Source: Margaritifera margaritifera (taxonomy: Eukaryota > Mollusca > Bivalvia > Unionida > Margaritiferidae). From it: a stretch of 64,000 nucleotides of DNA. The notes under the pieces were generated by a model, which searched no databases, was not told the origin of the DNA, and saw nothing but the letters and a program-made list of their open reading frames with translations. The translations under genes and the position numbers were made by a program. This document shows, one piece after another, positions 21,540 through 35,030 of this stretch. The number at the start of each line of letters is the position of its first letter. The stretch's first letter is position 1. The stretch lies in the NCBI GenBank assembly GCA_029931535.1, contig JAQPZY010001523.1, positions 561,001 through 625,000 of the forward strand, given 5' to 3'.

Positions 21540-22660
21540 ACTAAAGTTCACAATGATGAAATCTGACTATGACCTTTAAGATGGCGCTGTAAAATTACTT
21601 GCTAGACATATTTTGTTGCCATATCTCGAAAAGGGGGAAACAAAAATTGATTAGGGTTCTCGTCCTTAAAGACAAAACCTTTACTGTGATAAATGAGATG
21701 CCATCAAAGTCACAAGCAGAAATGTACCATGGTTCATCCCTGCATCTCAAACAGCTTTAATGATATCAAGAAGAAACAAATGAAACCTTAAAATATTAAC
21801 CTGTGATCTTTTCCTTAAGATAATACATCACTCGTGGAATGCAACACATTTTCTAGTGACAATATATAAGTATACCAGACTTCATCCATTTATCTTAAAC
21901 TGCTGTCAAGTTAGAAAGCAGGAAAAATGTGAATGAACCTAAAACATTTACACCACCTGTGACCTTTACCTTGAATACAGGACCCCAATCTGGTATGACA
22001 CACACCTTTTTATGTTGATATATAGTTATACCAAGTTTCATCCCTTCATCTCAAAAGGCTCTCAAATTGAAGAGTGGACAGGAAAGAGCAACGGAAAAAT
22101 TCAACATAAAACACCATGATGCTGACCCTTAAGATGCCCAATGTGGTACACAACACACATGCTAATGATAACAGATGTGTGTAGCAAGTTGCATCCCTGA
22201 ATCTCAAGCAGCTCAATAGTTAACAAGTGGAAAAGTGTGATGAAAAATTTAACCATAACCTTGGCACTAAAGATTGGAACCCCAAGGTCATTCACAGCAA
22301 ATCTTCAGAAATGTATGTATATACAAGTATGTCAAGTTTCATCCCTTAATCTTAAAAGGCTCAAACATTGGAGTGGAGACAGAAAACATAAAATATTGAG
22401 CTGTAACCATGACCTTCAAGACAGAAACTCGAGCATCCATGGATTTTGTCATGTGACTGTCATGTGCACTTTGGAAGGAAGAATCAATACACAACAGGCA
22501 ATAATATTTCAAATTACCCATTATAGTGGATTTCTCATTCAGTTCATTCAACACATTAGACGAAAACAAGTAATAAAAAGATGGTGGATAATATTTATTC
22601 ACTCCGTGGTGTTGACCTGGGTGCAAATCCATGAATGTTCAAGTAAAGTCAAATGACCAT
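21540..22660. repeat. Diverged ~165-bp tandem repeat
   Basis: Recurring blocks are AAGTTTCATCCCTTAATCT or GCATCCCTGAATCTCAA, AAAAGGCTC, GAGTGGACAGGAAA and ACCATGACCTT, near 21735, 21880, 22035, 22190 and 22340. The unit style matches widespread mollusc intron repeats. The open frames across it are incidental. Confidence 0.65.
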
Positions 22661-23068
22661 AGCAATCAAAACTTTCAAATGAGTGAATGAGCAAACGACA
22701 CATCTGATTGGTTGCTGTATCTGATGGAACAGCCAGATGTAGCCATGAAATTTGAAATGGCCATAGGAGGTAGCATTGTTATAATCCAATAACACGCCAT
22801 GCTTATTCTTAACCTCTCAACTAAGAAATATTATGGGGCATACTGAGTACACAGTTATTTCCAGATTATTTGAAGCTTTGCCATATATGGGATCAGGAGA
22901 ATAGGGAAAATCGATAATCTGAGCATAGCGACCAGTGCAATTGGAAAAGATCACTTGATGGATTTTGTTCATTTTCATAAAAACAGACATTAAGAAATTC
23001 ACACATTTAATAATTGGTCCGCACATCTGTAACAGATTAAAGTTAAAAACAAATGTGCCTTGCTATAA

Positions 23069-24669
23069 CCATATATACTCGCTTACAAGTCGACGTTTTT
23101 TTACTGAAAGTTCGATTCATGCAGAGTAGGGGTCATCTTATAAGCATGACATACAACAAAAATTTGATAAATCTAGGGGTGATGTTGGAAACTATAGATG
23201 TTTGCAGTACGTACAATACTGTCAATTCAAAAATATTTTTACGTCTGCATGCCACTATTCCCATTCAGAAATGCATATATGGTATGCATTGTGTTTATCC
23301 ATAAAATGAAGGTATTCACTACACAATACTTGTATCTACAGATCTACAGTTATTTGGATTTTAATAATTTGACAAATATTAACGGTAAATTAAATACTAC
23401 CCACCGCAAAGTGAAGTGTTCGTCAATGTTGTTTACCATGGGTGTTTACTAGCAAGTATACTGATTACATTTTTGTCTGAAGTCCGAACAACCTGTATTT
23501 GTATTAATATATGTGTTTTGCTGTATAAATACTGTGCTTGATGCAATAAAAGTTTTCATTTAAATTGGCATTTTCCTTTTCCACAAGTCAGATTCAATTC
23601 CCAAGTGATATTTCCCCAAATTATCTGCCAGTGCATGTGGGCCAAGAAGCCCTTGGCTTGTAAAGGCAGCTCTCACTTAGATTTTAATACTTGTTCAGTG
23701 CCAAGTAGAGTCCTACAACTTCCTGTGCATGTTTGACCTTAATCCCTTAGCTTGTAAAAGCACCACCCTCTTTGTTTTCCCATGTGACAACCCTATGATC
23801 AATCCGTGAGTTTGACACTTGTTCAATGCCAAGTAACAGAGGGTGGTTATCTGAACTCCCTGTGATCTTGCCCCACAATTAACATGTGTTTAGTTGCATC
23901 CTTTAATAAATTTTGCAGACTTTATGATCAAAGTGTTACTTACAGAGCCCAGGCATAAGCACCCGCATATGACAGTAAAGCCGAGGAATCAGAGTCGGAC
24001 GATTTGTATGAGTAAAGGAATCAGAGTCGGACGATATGTATGATGACTAGACGACAACAATTTACATTGATTAGACGACTATGGAGGATTTTGGAACTTT
24101 ACCAGACAATGAGGATAAATTCTTGGACTTTGTACCAGATGACATTAGATAGTGACATTTATAGGATACTGCGAATCACAAAAATGTGAACTTACATTTC
24201 ATTGTTTATATGCAAGACGTGTGGAATTAACACATTATGGAATATTGTGAATCGGATCATTCTGAACTACTATTTTTATACCGGTACGTGACCTATAATT
24301 GAATTCATGGATTTATCATATATATGAAATTAAAATGTCAAGCATTATGGATTTCTATGGATTTTATTACATGAAGATGGACAAATTGCAAGTTGTCAAT
24401 TTATTTGTGACATATTCCACTCAATAATATAATTGTATTTTACACTGGGGTTCTCTCTCTCTCTCCTCTATCCAGTTTGGCTTCTTTATTTTTCCAAAGT
24501 GCAACTCTGACTCACCGTGGACAAGTTACCCCTTCAGATGGATCTGACTTGCAAAATACATCCCGACTTATAGGAGGGTCAAAGAGAGATTGGCATTTTG
24601 CAGCCCTAAAACAAAAGAGGGGGTGGGGGAGACTTATAGTCGAGTCAACTTATAATTGAGAATATATGG
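23069..24669. mobile_element. Pogo/mariner-like 1.6 kb element, copy 1
   Basis: The ends are inverted: CCATATATACTCG then CTTACAAGTCGAC at the left, and on the right the reverse complement starting CCATATATTCTCAA then TTATAAGTTGACTCG. TA lies at the right end, and TA plus one extra A at the left. An inverted copy is at 44136-45597. An internal plus-strand frame with KAEESESDDLYE-type acidic residues near 23985 could be the eroded C-terminus of a pogo-type transposase, but that is inference. A (CT)n stretch near 24450 is present only in this copy. Confidence 0.72.
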
Positions 24670-24819
24670 TATTTTGTGTCACTTTTGCCGCATTAAATCA
24701 AATTTTTTAAGGGACTTGATCTGTGTTTTGCGCAAATCCCACAAGGATACATCCTGGCAGAAACATGCAGTTTCTCGGGCCTTATTTCAACATTTTTAAT
24801 GGCATGGAAAAATCCCTAC

Positions 24820-24989
24820 CTTAAGTGAAACTGTAGATATGGCCATACTTGTGGCTTTTCTGGGTGGTTTGTTGGCAGTGGTTGCAGTCTTGGATCCCCA
24901 TTTTCTCTTTCGGAGTGGTTTTTCTCCTGATCCTTCTGTCTGCTGCGAGTGCTCCTTATCTTCCTCCTTCTCTCCATCCTTGTCCCCCC
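24820..24989 (-). CDS. ACIN1: Acinus exon: RKRKWGSKTATT segment
   Basis: This 170-bp exon starts in phase 1 after TTCCCAAG and ends in phase 0 at CTTAAG|GTAGGG. It encodes GDKDGEKEEDKEHSQQTEGS, then EKPLRKRKWGSKTATTANK and MAISTVSLK. The KRKWG..TATT block and the following S.TTxSLK correspond to the vertebrate KRRWGASTATTQKK and SITTESLK motifs, so it is a diagnostic Acinus exon. It lies only 150 bp upstream of the pogo-like element end at 24669. Confidence 0.94.
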
Positions 24990-25009
24990 CTTGGGAAGCA
25001 AAATTTGCA

Positions 25010-27690
25010 AGAAACATTCAGATTAAGTTGTTTGCACAGGTAAATGGGTAAGAGAATAAGTGGCTGTATAAGAGTGTGGGAGGGTGGGTGTATCTAGGGT
25101 GTATGTATGAAAAGGGGGTGGGTGAACAAGAGTCAAGTTGTGCATCAAAGGATGAGAATCTGGAGATTATCCCTTGCCATGCTGTGCTGGATATATCCGG
25201 GACAAACAAACTCAAGTTCTGTGTACTGCACCTGGATATATCCAGGCCGTCACATGGTGTGTGTTTTCACGCAAAATGAGCCTGTTATGAAGAACCTAGT
25301 TTTGTTTTATATCTATTATTTTATGTAATTTTCACAGTAAAATGGACAATTTCTGCATGTATCCTGTGTTGGCATATAAAACTGAGCGGCAAATTAATAA
25401 CTTACTGGAAATATCACTGATGATAATGTCACAACATTAAAGAAGGCAGTTATGTCTGCCTTGACTAGAATGATGTAATGGCTTGTTAAGTAGTGACAAA
25501 TTTTCAGTGTCATGATCCCTGATTATCATGATAAAAGGGTTTTGAAAATGGAAATTTATTGGCAGCCTGAACAGAATACATTTTCTAATCTGTTCATGAA
25601 ATACATTTGCATTCTGTTCCATTTTCATTTATTATTCATCTTTACATTTGTGCTTGCCATTGTCTTAAAAATGTATTCATCATTTTATTTGCGTTCATTC
25701 TGCATTCAGTTTTTGTTTCAATGGTAAATTTACACGTTTCAGGATCTGTAAGAGCAAAAGTAATAATGTTGTTTTTATTTAATTGGGTAACAAATCAAAC
25801 ATTGGTAAAACCTTGCAAAACTACAGTATGGGGCAACTGCACTTGTGAAAACAATTCAGCATGGTAAGGGTTATGATTGATCAGGAGCCCTGATGGTTTA
25901 TGGTTAATATACTTGTTTAGCATCTATACTGTCATGGCTTGAAGCCACAAAGCTGTCATGCATAAAGTTAAGAAATCTCATGAATTTACAACTGTTACTT
26001 TTCTTGTCTTGTTCTGGCTGTCTCAGATCAGTTATCTTTGATCATTACATGACAGTTTTATGATGTCATAATATAGTATGATGCACTTCAATGATGTCAT
26101 AATGCCAGACACAGACACGACTTAACCCTTAAAGTGCTGTAGAGTTTTGTAGCACAAGATCCCTCAGTGCTGAATTGTTTGTCAAAAGAAATGAAATTGC
26201 ATTCTGCTTTTAAATTGCCTGCATTTTATTTACTGTACATAATAGATATACAAACCCTATATGAAAAATAATCATTGATGTCTGAACTTAAACTTAAGCA
26301 TCAAGTCACATATGTGACTTTATCATATTTACACTTACAGGTGCAAATACAGGTAAATATATAAATTATCTTTGTATTTCATCTTTATTTTTATATCTTT
26401 TTTAATGAAAAAGTTCAAATATGTCTAAAAATGACTTCATTCTTTCGTGGCTCAACCATGTATATGTATGTCTGTTACAACTTTATATCCAAGTTGTGAA
26501 AATCCCAGGTGTAGAATAGGTAACAGTTAATTAGCATCCAGTCAAGGTGGTTTCTATTCTTTTAAAATAGAAAAATATTTTTCTTATTTTTTAGTAATTT
26601 CACACCTTGCAATTTATAATAATCAATGTAAATAAATTAACATTAAAAATTATTTCTTCATTTGAGTCAAATCTTTATCTCCATTGTTCCCACATTCAAG
26701 TAAAGGAACTATCCACCATATGATTCACAGCAAAATTGGATGTTTATGATGGACTGCTTGTGAAATCTAGTCAGGGTTTTAATATAGGTAAGTAACAAGT
26801 TTATCCAACATTTACACTGAATTGAATTTACTTGGAGGCGCTTTACTATTGTGCCAGCAAGTATGCGGCTGTCATTCTCATTGCTGATGTGTTCTGTTTA
26901 CTTTGACAAATTTTGAATAGCAATCTGAATCATTTTACAAAGCAAACATATAATGACATGGAAATGAGAATCCCTTCATGTGTATCCATCTAAAGTGTCA
27001 TAATTTTTAAATCATCTCAACTTCATTGCACTGTCTTTATCCTATGTGAGATGGATACAATTTCGACTCTGACAATGTTCTCGCCATGGTCATAGCAAGC
27101 CATGTTGCCAATGCTTCTCAATTTATTACCAAAAGTTCATTTCATTCGGTTCTGATGGTTTACTGCATGAAGTGAGGGAAATATTAAGACACTTTCCACT
27201 GGATAGTATTGCTTTCAATGATTCTAATTAGGGCAAATTTCTCAAAAAATGTCACCAGCATACTCACAAAATACATCTTGTGAAGATGAACATTTAGATT
27301 TAGTGAGATTGGTTATTGTTTCTTGCTGTGTTAAATATGAAATCGGTAATAAAGAGCAGTGTAACCAGTCTAGCTAATTGTCCACTGGACTGTGTCAGTG
27401 AAATGCTCATCTATATAATGCACATTACTGGACTGTGTCAGTGAAATGCTCATCTATATAATGCACATTACTGGTACAGAGATGAATTCACAACCAGTAA
27501 CATGATGGGCTCAGATGGTGTGCAAAATCTGCACCAATTATTTTGACACAGCTCTGTGTGGACATGTCTTTCATGTTTTGAATGGGCCATTAATGATTTT
27601 TTTTTGTTCCATTGGTGCAAAAATGCAACCTAGACTGAATTCTGCAATCTCAACATGCATTCTATTAATCTACAGTTGGCGTTTGTTTTT
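25010..27690. other. Intron, only a 43-bp duplication noted
   Basis: AT-rich sequence without recognised genes. A 43-bp segment (CTGGACTGTGTCAGTGAAAT) is exactly duplicated in tandem at about 27385-27470. No other structure stood out. Confidence 0.55.
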
Positions 27691-27698
27691 CTCAAGAT

Positions 27699-28213
27699 CA
27701 GGGTTCTCCACAGGAATTTCAAAAGTTGGATTCCAGAACTTCTTCCTTGAAAAAAGTTGTTGTCCCAGCCCTAAAATTTGGAATCCCAATAAAAAAAACC
27801 TTATTTTTTTTCCCCCTGCAATAATTCAAGGCATTATGCATGTATTGTTGTGTCACCAATATAAATATCATCAGATTGCTAAAGCTCATTGTGAAATATT
27901 TTTAGTACTATTATAAAAGAATGAAAATCTAATGCAATAGAAAAGTGATAAAGGCAATACCACATTCACTTTTTTCTTAAACAAACTTTAACAAACTTCT
28001 CCACTGCAGATTTAGGATCATAATTAAGTTCAGGGCCTTCCTCCATCACCCTCGTCAACTTCATAAAGTTGTCATCGGAAAAGCACACATTAACAATCAC
28101 TTGGAAATGAAAGTGCATCTGCAAACGACACAAAGAAATCCAGCAATTTTCATGCAGCCAAAATGAAAAATATGCATATTTTTATGCGGATTTCAGCCTC
28201 CCTGAGAACCATG
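27699..28213. mobile_element. Possible hAT-like MITE
   Basis: The left end CAGGGTTCTCCACAGGAATT and the right end TTCAGCCTCCCTGAGAACCATG look like a worn inverted pair of the CAGGGTTCTC type found in hAT elements. No 8-bp duplication is visible. There is no transposase frame. Confidence 0.45.
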
Positions 28214-28353
28214 AAAATTCACAAGTTTCCATTACATCATCCACTGATGCTGTTGAGTGCTATTTGCAAGTTGTTAAAACGTGTTGTAAAATGACATATC
28301 ATAAACAAATTCTTAACATTATTTAAGACTAGACCTGAAAAGTTTAGGCATAC

Positions 28354-28426
28354 TTGTTAGAGAAATTCTGCGTGCAGATTTCTTCTGTTCCTTGGGCTCA
28401 CTCTCCTGTGGTAGCTCTCCCTCTTC
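28354..28426 (-). CDS. ACIN1: Acinus exon: EEGELPQES...RRISLT
   Basis: This 73-bp exon follows TTTCAG in phase 0 and ends in phase 1 at AACAA|GTATGC. It encodes EEGELPQESEPKEQKKSARR and ISLT. RRxSLT resembles a basophilic kinase site, which is an inference from the short motif only. Both junctions are in phase with the neighbouring exons (PAPEK|EEGE and ISLT plus Arg codon into GDKDG). Confidence 0.85.
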
Positions 28427-29360
28427 CTGAAATGTAAAGTTACACAGTAAACTTGTACCCATAAAAAAAAAAAATTGGGTTTTCACTTTTATCAGTCTTG
28501 GTTTTAATGGTTTTTATCATTTTTAAGAACATTTACCATGCCTCTAAATTTTCACTCTACTATCTCTCTGTTTAATGCTTTTGTAACAATAATCTTACAT
28601 ATATACTGAGTAGTCAGTCAAACATTTTAAAAACAGCTGTGTATTATACATTAGATGTGAAACTATATGTAAGGGGTGTACTTCTGAAGCTTTTAGCATG
28701 GTTACCTAGTTAAAGCCCACACCCAACTGCAAACAGCACATAACCAGATCTACAAATCCAGGCCCCTCCATAATAAATCTTAACTCAACATTTCAAGTAA
28801 CAAAATGTTAGTCCATACTTTGAAATATTACTTGAAATTGACAAATGCAACCTCTTGATTGGTCAGAATATTTTCAAACAAGATTTGGAGTCAAGTAAAG
28901 TTTTATGATGCAGAGACCAGGTCTGCACTGTTCCTTGTACCTATACTGTGAAGTGAAACAATGTAGACCCCGATCTGCTGACAGCAGCAAGCTGCTCAAA
29001 AGCCTTTTATTTTTACAAATTAGAACATTGTAGCTATCCACTTTTACATCACTGCAACATTTTTGTTACATTATTGCACTGACAGAGTTTTACTTTTAAA
29101 TGAAAAATGGCAGATCTGGGTTTACACTTTACAGTTGGATGAAGGTTGTACACGAGCAAAAATGGAACCTACTTAACAGTAGTACATATATCAACATTAC
29201 AAGTTATCAGGAATTACTGATAACAGCAGTATTAAAATACGTCACGAAAAATATTTAACAGTAAACCCTTTAACTTCACTACTTACAATAAGGAACAGAA
29301 GTTTCTGTTTCATAAATATAATTTGTATAAAAAAAAATTAAAGAACTTTATCCAGTACAA

Positions 29361-29820
29361 TGGTATGTATGTATGTTTAATGGCACATCAGCACAAAAAT
29401 GGCTATATGGTGCCGATTAAAAGTAAAGTTATAACAATGTAAATATGAAGAATTGCAAACAAATCTTTAGGAAGATAAACTCTTTCAAATAAATGGACGC
29501 ATGAAGTACTACAAGATAAATGATAAAAGGTAAAGAGTTTCAGTTATGAAAGACCAATATAATACCATAATACTGTGCACTGAAAAACTAAAGTGAACAA
29601 TGTGTTTATAAACATGAATCCCCTCGCCAAAAGGAGCACAATGGGAGTAACCAACAATAGACCAACTGGTATGGTAGACTGATGCCGAGGCAAATGGAGT
29701 TAGGTACCCTGGATACATATAAACCATGATAGCTGACCCAGGCTTGTCTGTACAGGATTATACCTGTTACCCTATAGTTGTGAGTCACAGCTAACAACTA
29801 AGCCACCACCATGAGGAGGC
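29361..29820 (-). mobile_element. SINE with tRNA-like head and CATAC-rich tail
   Basis: On the minus strand the head reads GGTGGCTTAGTTGTTAGCTGTG, an anticodon-like GACTCACAACT and GGTAACAGGTATAATCC. It continues with AGCCTGGGTCAGCTATCATGG, GTTTATATGTATCCAGGGTACC and ends GGCACCATATAGCCATTTTTGTGCTGATGTGCC with ACATACATACATACC. A worn copy of the 3' part lies at about 8845-8985. Confidence 0.72.
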
Positions 29821-29879
29821 AGGAAATATTACTTCGTTATACTATTCAGCAAGGTACATTAACATACAAACTTTTATCA

Positions 29880-30250
29880 GTGTAGGGCTGAAACAATGTT
29901 TGATTAGTTGAAAGAGAGTTAGGGATACAGAGGCTGTAACAAAATAATGGCTGACAATACAAGTCACTCAAGCATGAAAATTAGGTCACAGTGACCTACT
30001 ACTTGTATGTTTTGTGTTATTCTCCCCAAGGTATATCTGCATACCAGTTTTCATTAGTGTAGGTGAAACAAGGTCCATGATATAGAGGATGTAAGAATAG
30101 CTGAAAATACACAAATCAGTAAAACATGAAAATTAGGTAATAGTGACCTATTTTTATAATAGTTGAGTTACTCTCCTTAAGATGCATCCAAATACCAATT
30201 TTATGAATGTTGGTGAAATCGGGTCAATGATATTGAGATTGTAATGAATG
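29880..30250. repeat. ~140-bp GGTCACAGTGACC-type repeats
   Basis: Units carry AACATGAAAATTAGGTCACAGTGACC, TTGAGTTACTCTCCTTAAG, ATGCATCCAAATACCAATTTT and GTCCATGATAT. Related units are at 31590-31910 and weakly at 39840-40000. Confidence 0.7.
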
Positions 30251-30769
30251 CAGGGTTCTCAATAGATGCATACCCTCTGGTTTTGATACTTAGAATTTAA
30301 ATGTGACCCATTTCTGACATGTGAAAATTCCAACCTGTACGTTTATATGACGAACATAGATTTGGGCTGAGCATCATTCTTAATTACCCTTGATTCGCCT
30401 CTGGCTTAATTTCCTAATGAGCGCATGCTGTCCATAAAAAATTTACTGTATGTGACAGTGATTGACATTTGCTCAACTACTGTTTACACCTTGTCGGACA
30501 ATAATATCGCACCTATGTAAAAATATATATGATCTAGGTGGAGCTAACAGGTCACTGATGTCACGCTTAGATGTGCTTAATCGAATCAAGGTTAGATTGT
30601 TTTGAGATTATCTTTGATGTTTATGATAGAGGAAGAGGGAAACAATTATAACTTGAATGGATTAACTTTTTATCCAATATCGGCATTTGTTTGATTGCCC
30701 ATCAAATTATAATGAATTAGACAAAACTGTGGAACACAAGGCGGCACATGAAGCCAGTTGTCAAAGGTA

Positions 30770-31410
30770 AGTGGACAAACTTTAATTGTGTTTAAATGGC
30801 GACTAATCTAATTCATTTGGCAAAATGTTTAAAAACTTGTTTTAATGTATCATTCAGTAACAATTTACTGGACATTACGCTCAGTGAATATGTCTTAACT
30901 TTTAAATCACAATGGTGCAAAGAAGTATATTTTCTTTTCGGTCTCAGTCTCAGAAATGATGTGCCAGTGATGAATTTTCTGACCCTCAGACCCCAAAGAA
31001 ACAAAGTTTGTGTCATCTCTGAGAAGGAGAGTAAATCTCGTAAAGTTGTTAAAAAATTTAAGAAAGAGTGGAAAAGTGATTTTCCATGGGTGAAAAATGT
31101 TTTTAAAGATGGAAATGGAGTGATGATATGTGATTGATGTAATGATGCTGGAAAATCCAACCGGTTTACCACTGAGGGCAGTTCCAATCTTCTAAAAAGT
31201 GCCCTAAGTTGTCATGAAACCACCACCCCCACCCCCAATCATCTGATTGTTTTTGAAGCTCACAGGACAAAGACAAAACACCAGACTGTGTAGCTCATGT
31301 GATAGAAGAACAGGTTGACAAATCTATCATAGAGGGTAAAGAAGCAAAGATCGCACAGTTCAGGACACTCTATTTTGTGGTGAAGGAGAAACACTTCTAC
31401 AAAAATCAGT
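30770..31410 (+). pseudogene. 5' fragment of a hAT-type (ZNF862/DUF4371-like) transposase
   Basis: A plus-strand frame encodes KSRKVVKKFKKEWKSDFPWV, NVFKDGNGVMICD then, after a stop, CNDAGKSNRFTTEGSSNLLK and SALSCHET. This is the TTF-type zinc-finger start of DUF4371/ZNF862-like hAT proteins (KxF...W...FPWL....MFCxxCxxAGKSNxFTTG..N...L..H). In another frame follow VAHVIEEQVDKSIIEGKEAK and FRTLYFVVKEKHFY. Similarity stops near 31410, so the catalytic domain is absent. An upstream CAGGGTTCTCAA at 30251 could be its 5' terminus, and a TTTCGGTCTCAG at about 30950 may be an intron acceptor. Confidence 0.7.
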
Positions 31411-31589
31411 AATGACCATGTCACTGTCAGCTTGTCTGTGCAAGTGTTTCTTTTTATTCAACATGAGACCCGAAATCTTAAACATCAGTTTGCTCCATGA
31501 ATAACGAACAATCCCAGTTATGAGCTCATGACTGTCACAAACAAATGACTCTTGAGATTTTGGGGTCAAGGGTCAAATGGCTCTTCAGT

Positions 31590-31910
31590 TTTGAAATCTA
31601 TTGAGAATCCTGTAATGGATAGCTGAAAATACAATAAGTAACTCAAACATGAAAATCAGGTCACAGTGACCAACTTTTAGTATGGCTGAGTTATGCTCTT
31701 TGAGATGCAACCACATACCAATTTTCAAGAAAGGGGCTGAAATTGGGTCCATGATATTGAGGGTGTAATGAACAAATAGCTGAAAAAACAAAGTGACTCG
31801 TATGAAAAGTAGGTCACAGTGACCAACTTCTGGTATGACAGAGTTAATCTCCCTAAGATGCATCCACAATTTAATTTTAAAGATTAGGGTTCAAGATATT
31901 CAGGACATAA
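31590..31910. repeat. ~140-bp GGTCACAGTGACC-type repeats
   Basis: Two units with AAAATCAGGTCACAGTGACCAACTT, GTATGGCTGAGTTA, GAGATGCAACCACATACCAATTTTC and GGGTCCATGATATTGAGGGTGTAATGAA match those at 29880-30250. They begin where the transposase fragment ends its recognisable sequence. Confidence 0.7.
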
Positions 31911-32283
31911 TAAAAAAACAAACAAATGGTCAAAATGTGAAAACCTCTTCAAACTCGGTTAGTTCATGGATACAAAACTTTGGGTATTTGTGTAATTTCA
32001 AGATAGGCAATTTTACTGATTAAAGACATTTATGTACATAATACATCATATCAACAATTTTGACAGAAAGTATCTGTTATGACTTTTCTTCTTGCAATAT
32101 TTGCTAGTGTTTTCTGATGCAGTTTTTAGAAATAACTTGTGACTCTTGTCAAGACCAGGTTCAAACACTTCCTGATTTTCATTAAAACCTTTTCCATGCA
32201 TTTTACACAACCTAGACAAATTTCTCATGCATCAAGTAAATTTAATGTACAACACATCTAAAAGAAAATGTATAACTAATTTA

Positions 32284-32286
<3 letters not shown>

Positions 32287-32336
<50 letters not shown>
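32287..32336. repeat. (AT)n microsatellite
   Basis: About 25 uninterrupted AT dinucleotides. Confidence 0.98.
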
Positions 32337-32339
<3 letters not shown>

Positions 32340-35030
32340 TTTACTAAACTGATTCTTTACTGACCATGATATTATTGTTGTCTCTATAGTTTACATTTGG
32401 TATTATTTTAAAATATTTATTTATTAAGTTATAGTACTTCAACATATGTATGTGCAAGTTACATTGTTTCTTTGCTTCTTATTGGGATTTAATTTTAAAA
32501 AAGAATGCAAATCTCTCCTTTGCTACTTAAAAAACTGTCCAAACAATCAAAAGGTATATCACTTTGTTCCCAAACATGCAGACTAGTTGATATTGCTGTT
32601 GTTCTTCTATAAATACATTACATTTAAATACAAAATTCTGGTGCAATAAAAAGCTTGCTTGCATGGAGAAATAGTCTTTGCACTCAAGTAGAACAAAAGC
32701 TGTAATTCATACACAGCAAGTCAGTGTAACCTACTTTCCTCTGCACTTATAGCAACATTGATCATAAGAATGATGTATGAAACTGTCTAACAAAGATTCA
32801 AATTTTAAAAAATATCTATGACTGGAGATGTACCTAACAAAAAAAAAACAAAAAAAACCCCAGATCTTTTTAATGCACAGTATATGTTGGAAATTTCAAA
32901 ATTTTTGCAAGGAAGCTAAGAATAAAAAACATCTATTGCATTTCAAGTTCCAAAATCCTGGAAGAAAAGATTTTAATTATTATATCTTGTAAGCAGGTCC
33001 TTCGGAAATACCCTCACTCCCTCTGCATGAGTGGAAGACAGGTCATCAAATGTTGTCAGCTATCCATCAGACTATGTATATGTGCCAAAGAATCCATGGG
33101 TACGGGGATGGGCTTGGGATTAAAGGGCCATTCTATCACATTAGCATGGAGCTACTCTGTTGCCATTATGTAAATAAGCATGGAGAACAGTTCAACAACA
33201 TGGTTATTAATATCACCATGTGACATGAGGCACTTCTTCCTTTTATTCAGCATATCTCAGTTCTTTCCTTGGATGGAATCAACAAAGCCTCACAATCCTG
33301 TACACAAATTCAACATGATACAGAATCGGCAGAAGTTTTAGTTGAGAAACATCATGATGGCTTGAACAACTGCAGAAAACAGTTCACTGTAGTCCAACAA
33401 TTCATTGCAGGTTTGAAATATTAAAAGCACTGTCTAAATGGTGGGAATCTGGTAAAATCATAAATTAAGATTACCACTACAAGTCACAGTTCATCTTCAT
33501 GTAATTGTACAAACCAGTCCACTTGAATGTCAGAATATACATTGCTTCTGATCATGAATATAAGTTCTTAAACAGTATTTCACTCCAAAGTCTGATCTTA
33601 AAGTATAAGTGAAACCCCTATACATCGCCGTTTAGACAGGAGGTCATAATGGTGAGACGTTGAAGAGTTCCTCATGGTACACAAGGCTATCATTTTGCAT
33701 TATCACTCCAGTTTTCCAATGCGACTTGAAACGGAGCAGAGCCATAGCATGTATAATATCATGCTCCATCTCATTCTTTCATACAGTGTGTATTCACTTA
33801 ACAATATCTTCCAATATATCACACATATATGGATATCTTCTTATGAAGAACAGAGGCTGCAATCCATCACACGATGCTCATAAAAGTTCTTCTTTCCTTT
33901 GATTGTTTACAATACACATGGTCTGATGCTTGCTGCTGTACTTCTTGAATTTCAATTAAACAACATCCAAATCACTGGTCATGTCTGACTGTATTCAATT
34001 TCTGGGGTGCAAACTTCTCAATGAATTTTCCAACAGGAGTTCCAACATAAAAGGAAAAGATTATGCTTGTTGTATTCCTCTAGTGAATCAGTAACCAGCC
34101 ACAGTTATTATTTCAAGATATTTTTCCTGAACCACAACTTTTTTAAAGCAACGAACAAGTGTTGCAGGCATAAACTACTTTAGTTTCTCAAAGGCTGTAT
34201 TGATTCCACATACAAAAATGTTCAAAGTACATTAATCCTGTCACACTTAGTGAACTTCACAAATCACTCATAATATGTTCATGCACAGTAACCAGAACAA
34301 CCATGAGTGTTCAAATACATGATGCAATGCCAAACAAGTTGAAAGTTCATACAAAATCCTTCGTGTCCTTGAACAGTGTTGTATATTAACTGTCTTGAAG
34401 TCTCCAATCTTTCCATTTAGGAATTTTTCATGCATGAAAATTATCAGTGCAGGAAGTTAAATAAAATCCATTTTGAAACAATTACAACAAAGTAAACAAT
34501 ATTTCACATACTGCTGGCACAGAGCACTTAAATTCTCTCCTGCGAACTGTTAGGCATCCATTTTAGCAACTGCATCAATGTCATTATTTTGTTATTCCTC
34601 CCAATCATCAGATTCAAGTCCAGATATAATGGCATCTCCAATGGAAAAAATTATTTTTCAAAACTGCAGGTACTCGGATCTTGTTGTAGCTATTTCCATA
34701 TCTATAGCAGACTTGTGCTTGTGTTCTTTAAGTCTGGATGGTGTTTCAGCAAAGTCAAGTTGATGTTGGATGTTCACTTTAGGCATCATCGGAGCAAGAT
34801 GTTTTCTCAAATGGCAACAATTCTGTGCATAGTGGGGGACAAGGGGCATGGAAGAAACGGATGGTCAGGCACCCTCTAGGCATCATTACTTGGCAGCAAT
34901 ACATCATCCATGACCTCTACAGGCTCGCAGCTCATACTATGATGTTGAGACAAGCAGTGAGATCAAGACGAGAAGGAGTTATCAAATGCTATTTCCATTT
35001 TAATACACTGCTTTTGTCTCCAAATTGAGG
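32340..35030. other. Intron; possible worn processed sequence on the minus strand
   Basis: Most of this 2.7 kb shows nothing I recognise. Around 34570-34850 the minus strand has a broken frame with KEHKHKSAIDMEIATTRSEY, IIFSIGDAIISGLESDDWEE and NDIDAVAKMDA separated by single stops. That composition looks like former coding sequence, possibly a retrocopy, but I cannot name a family. Confidence 0.35.
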
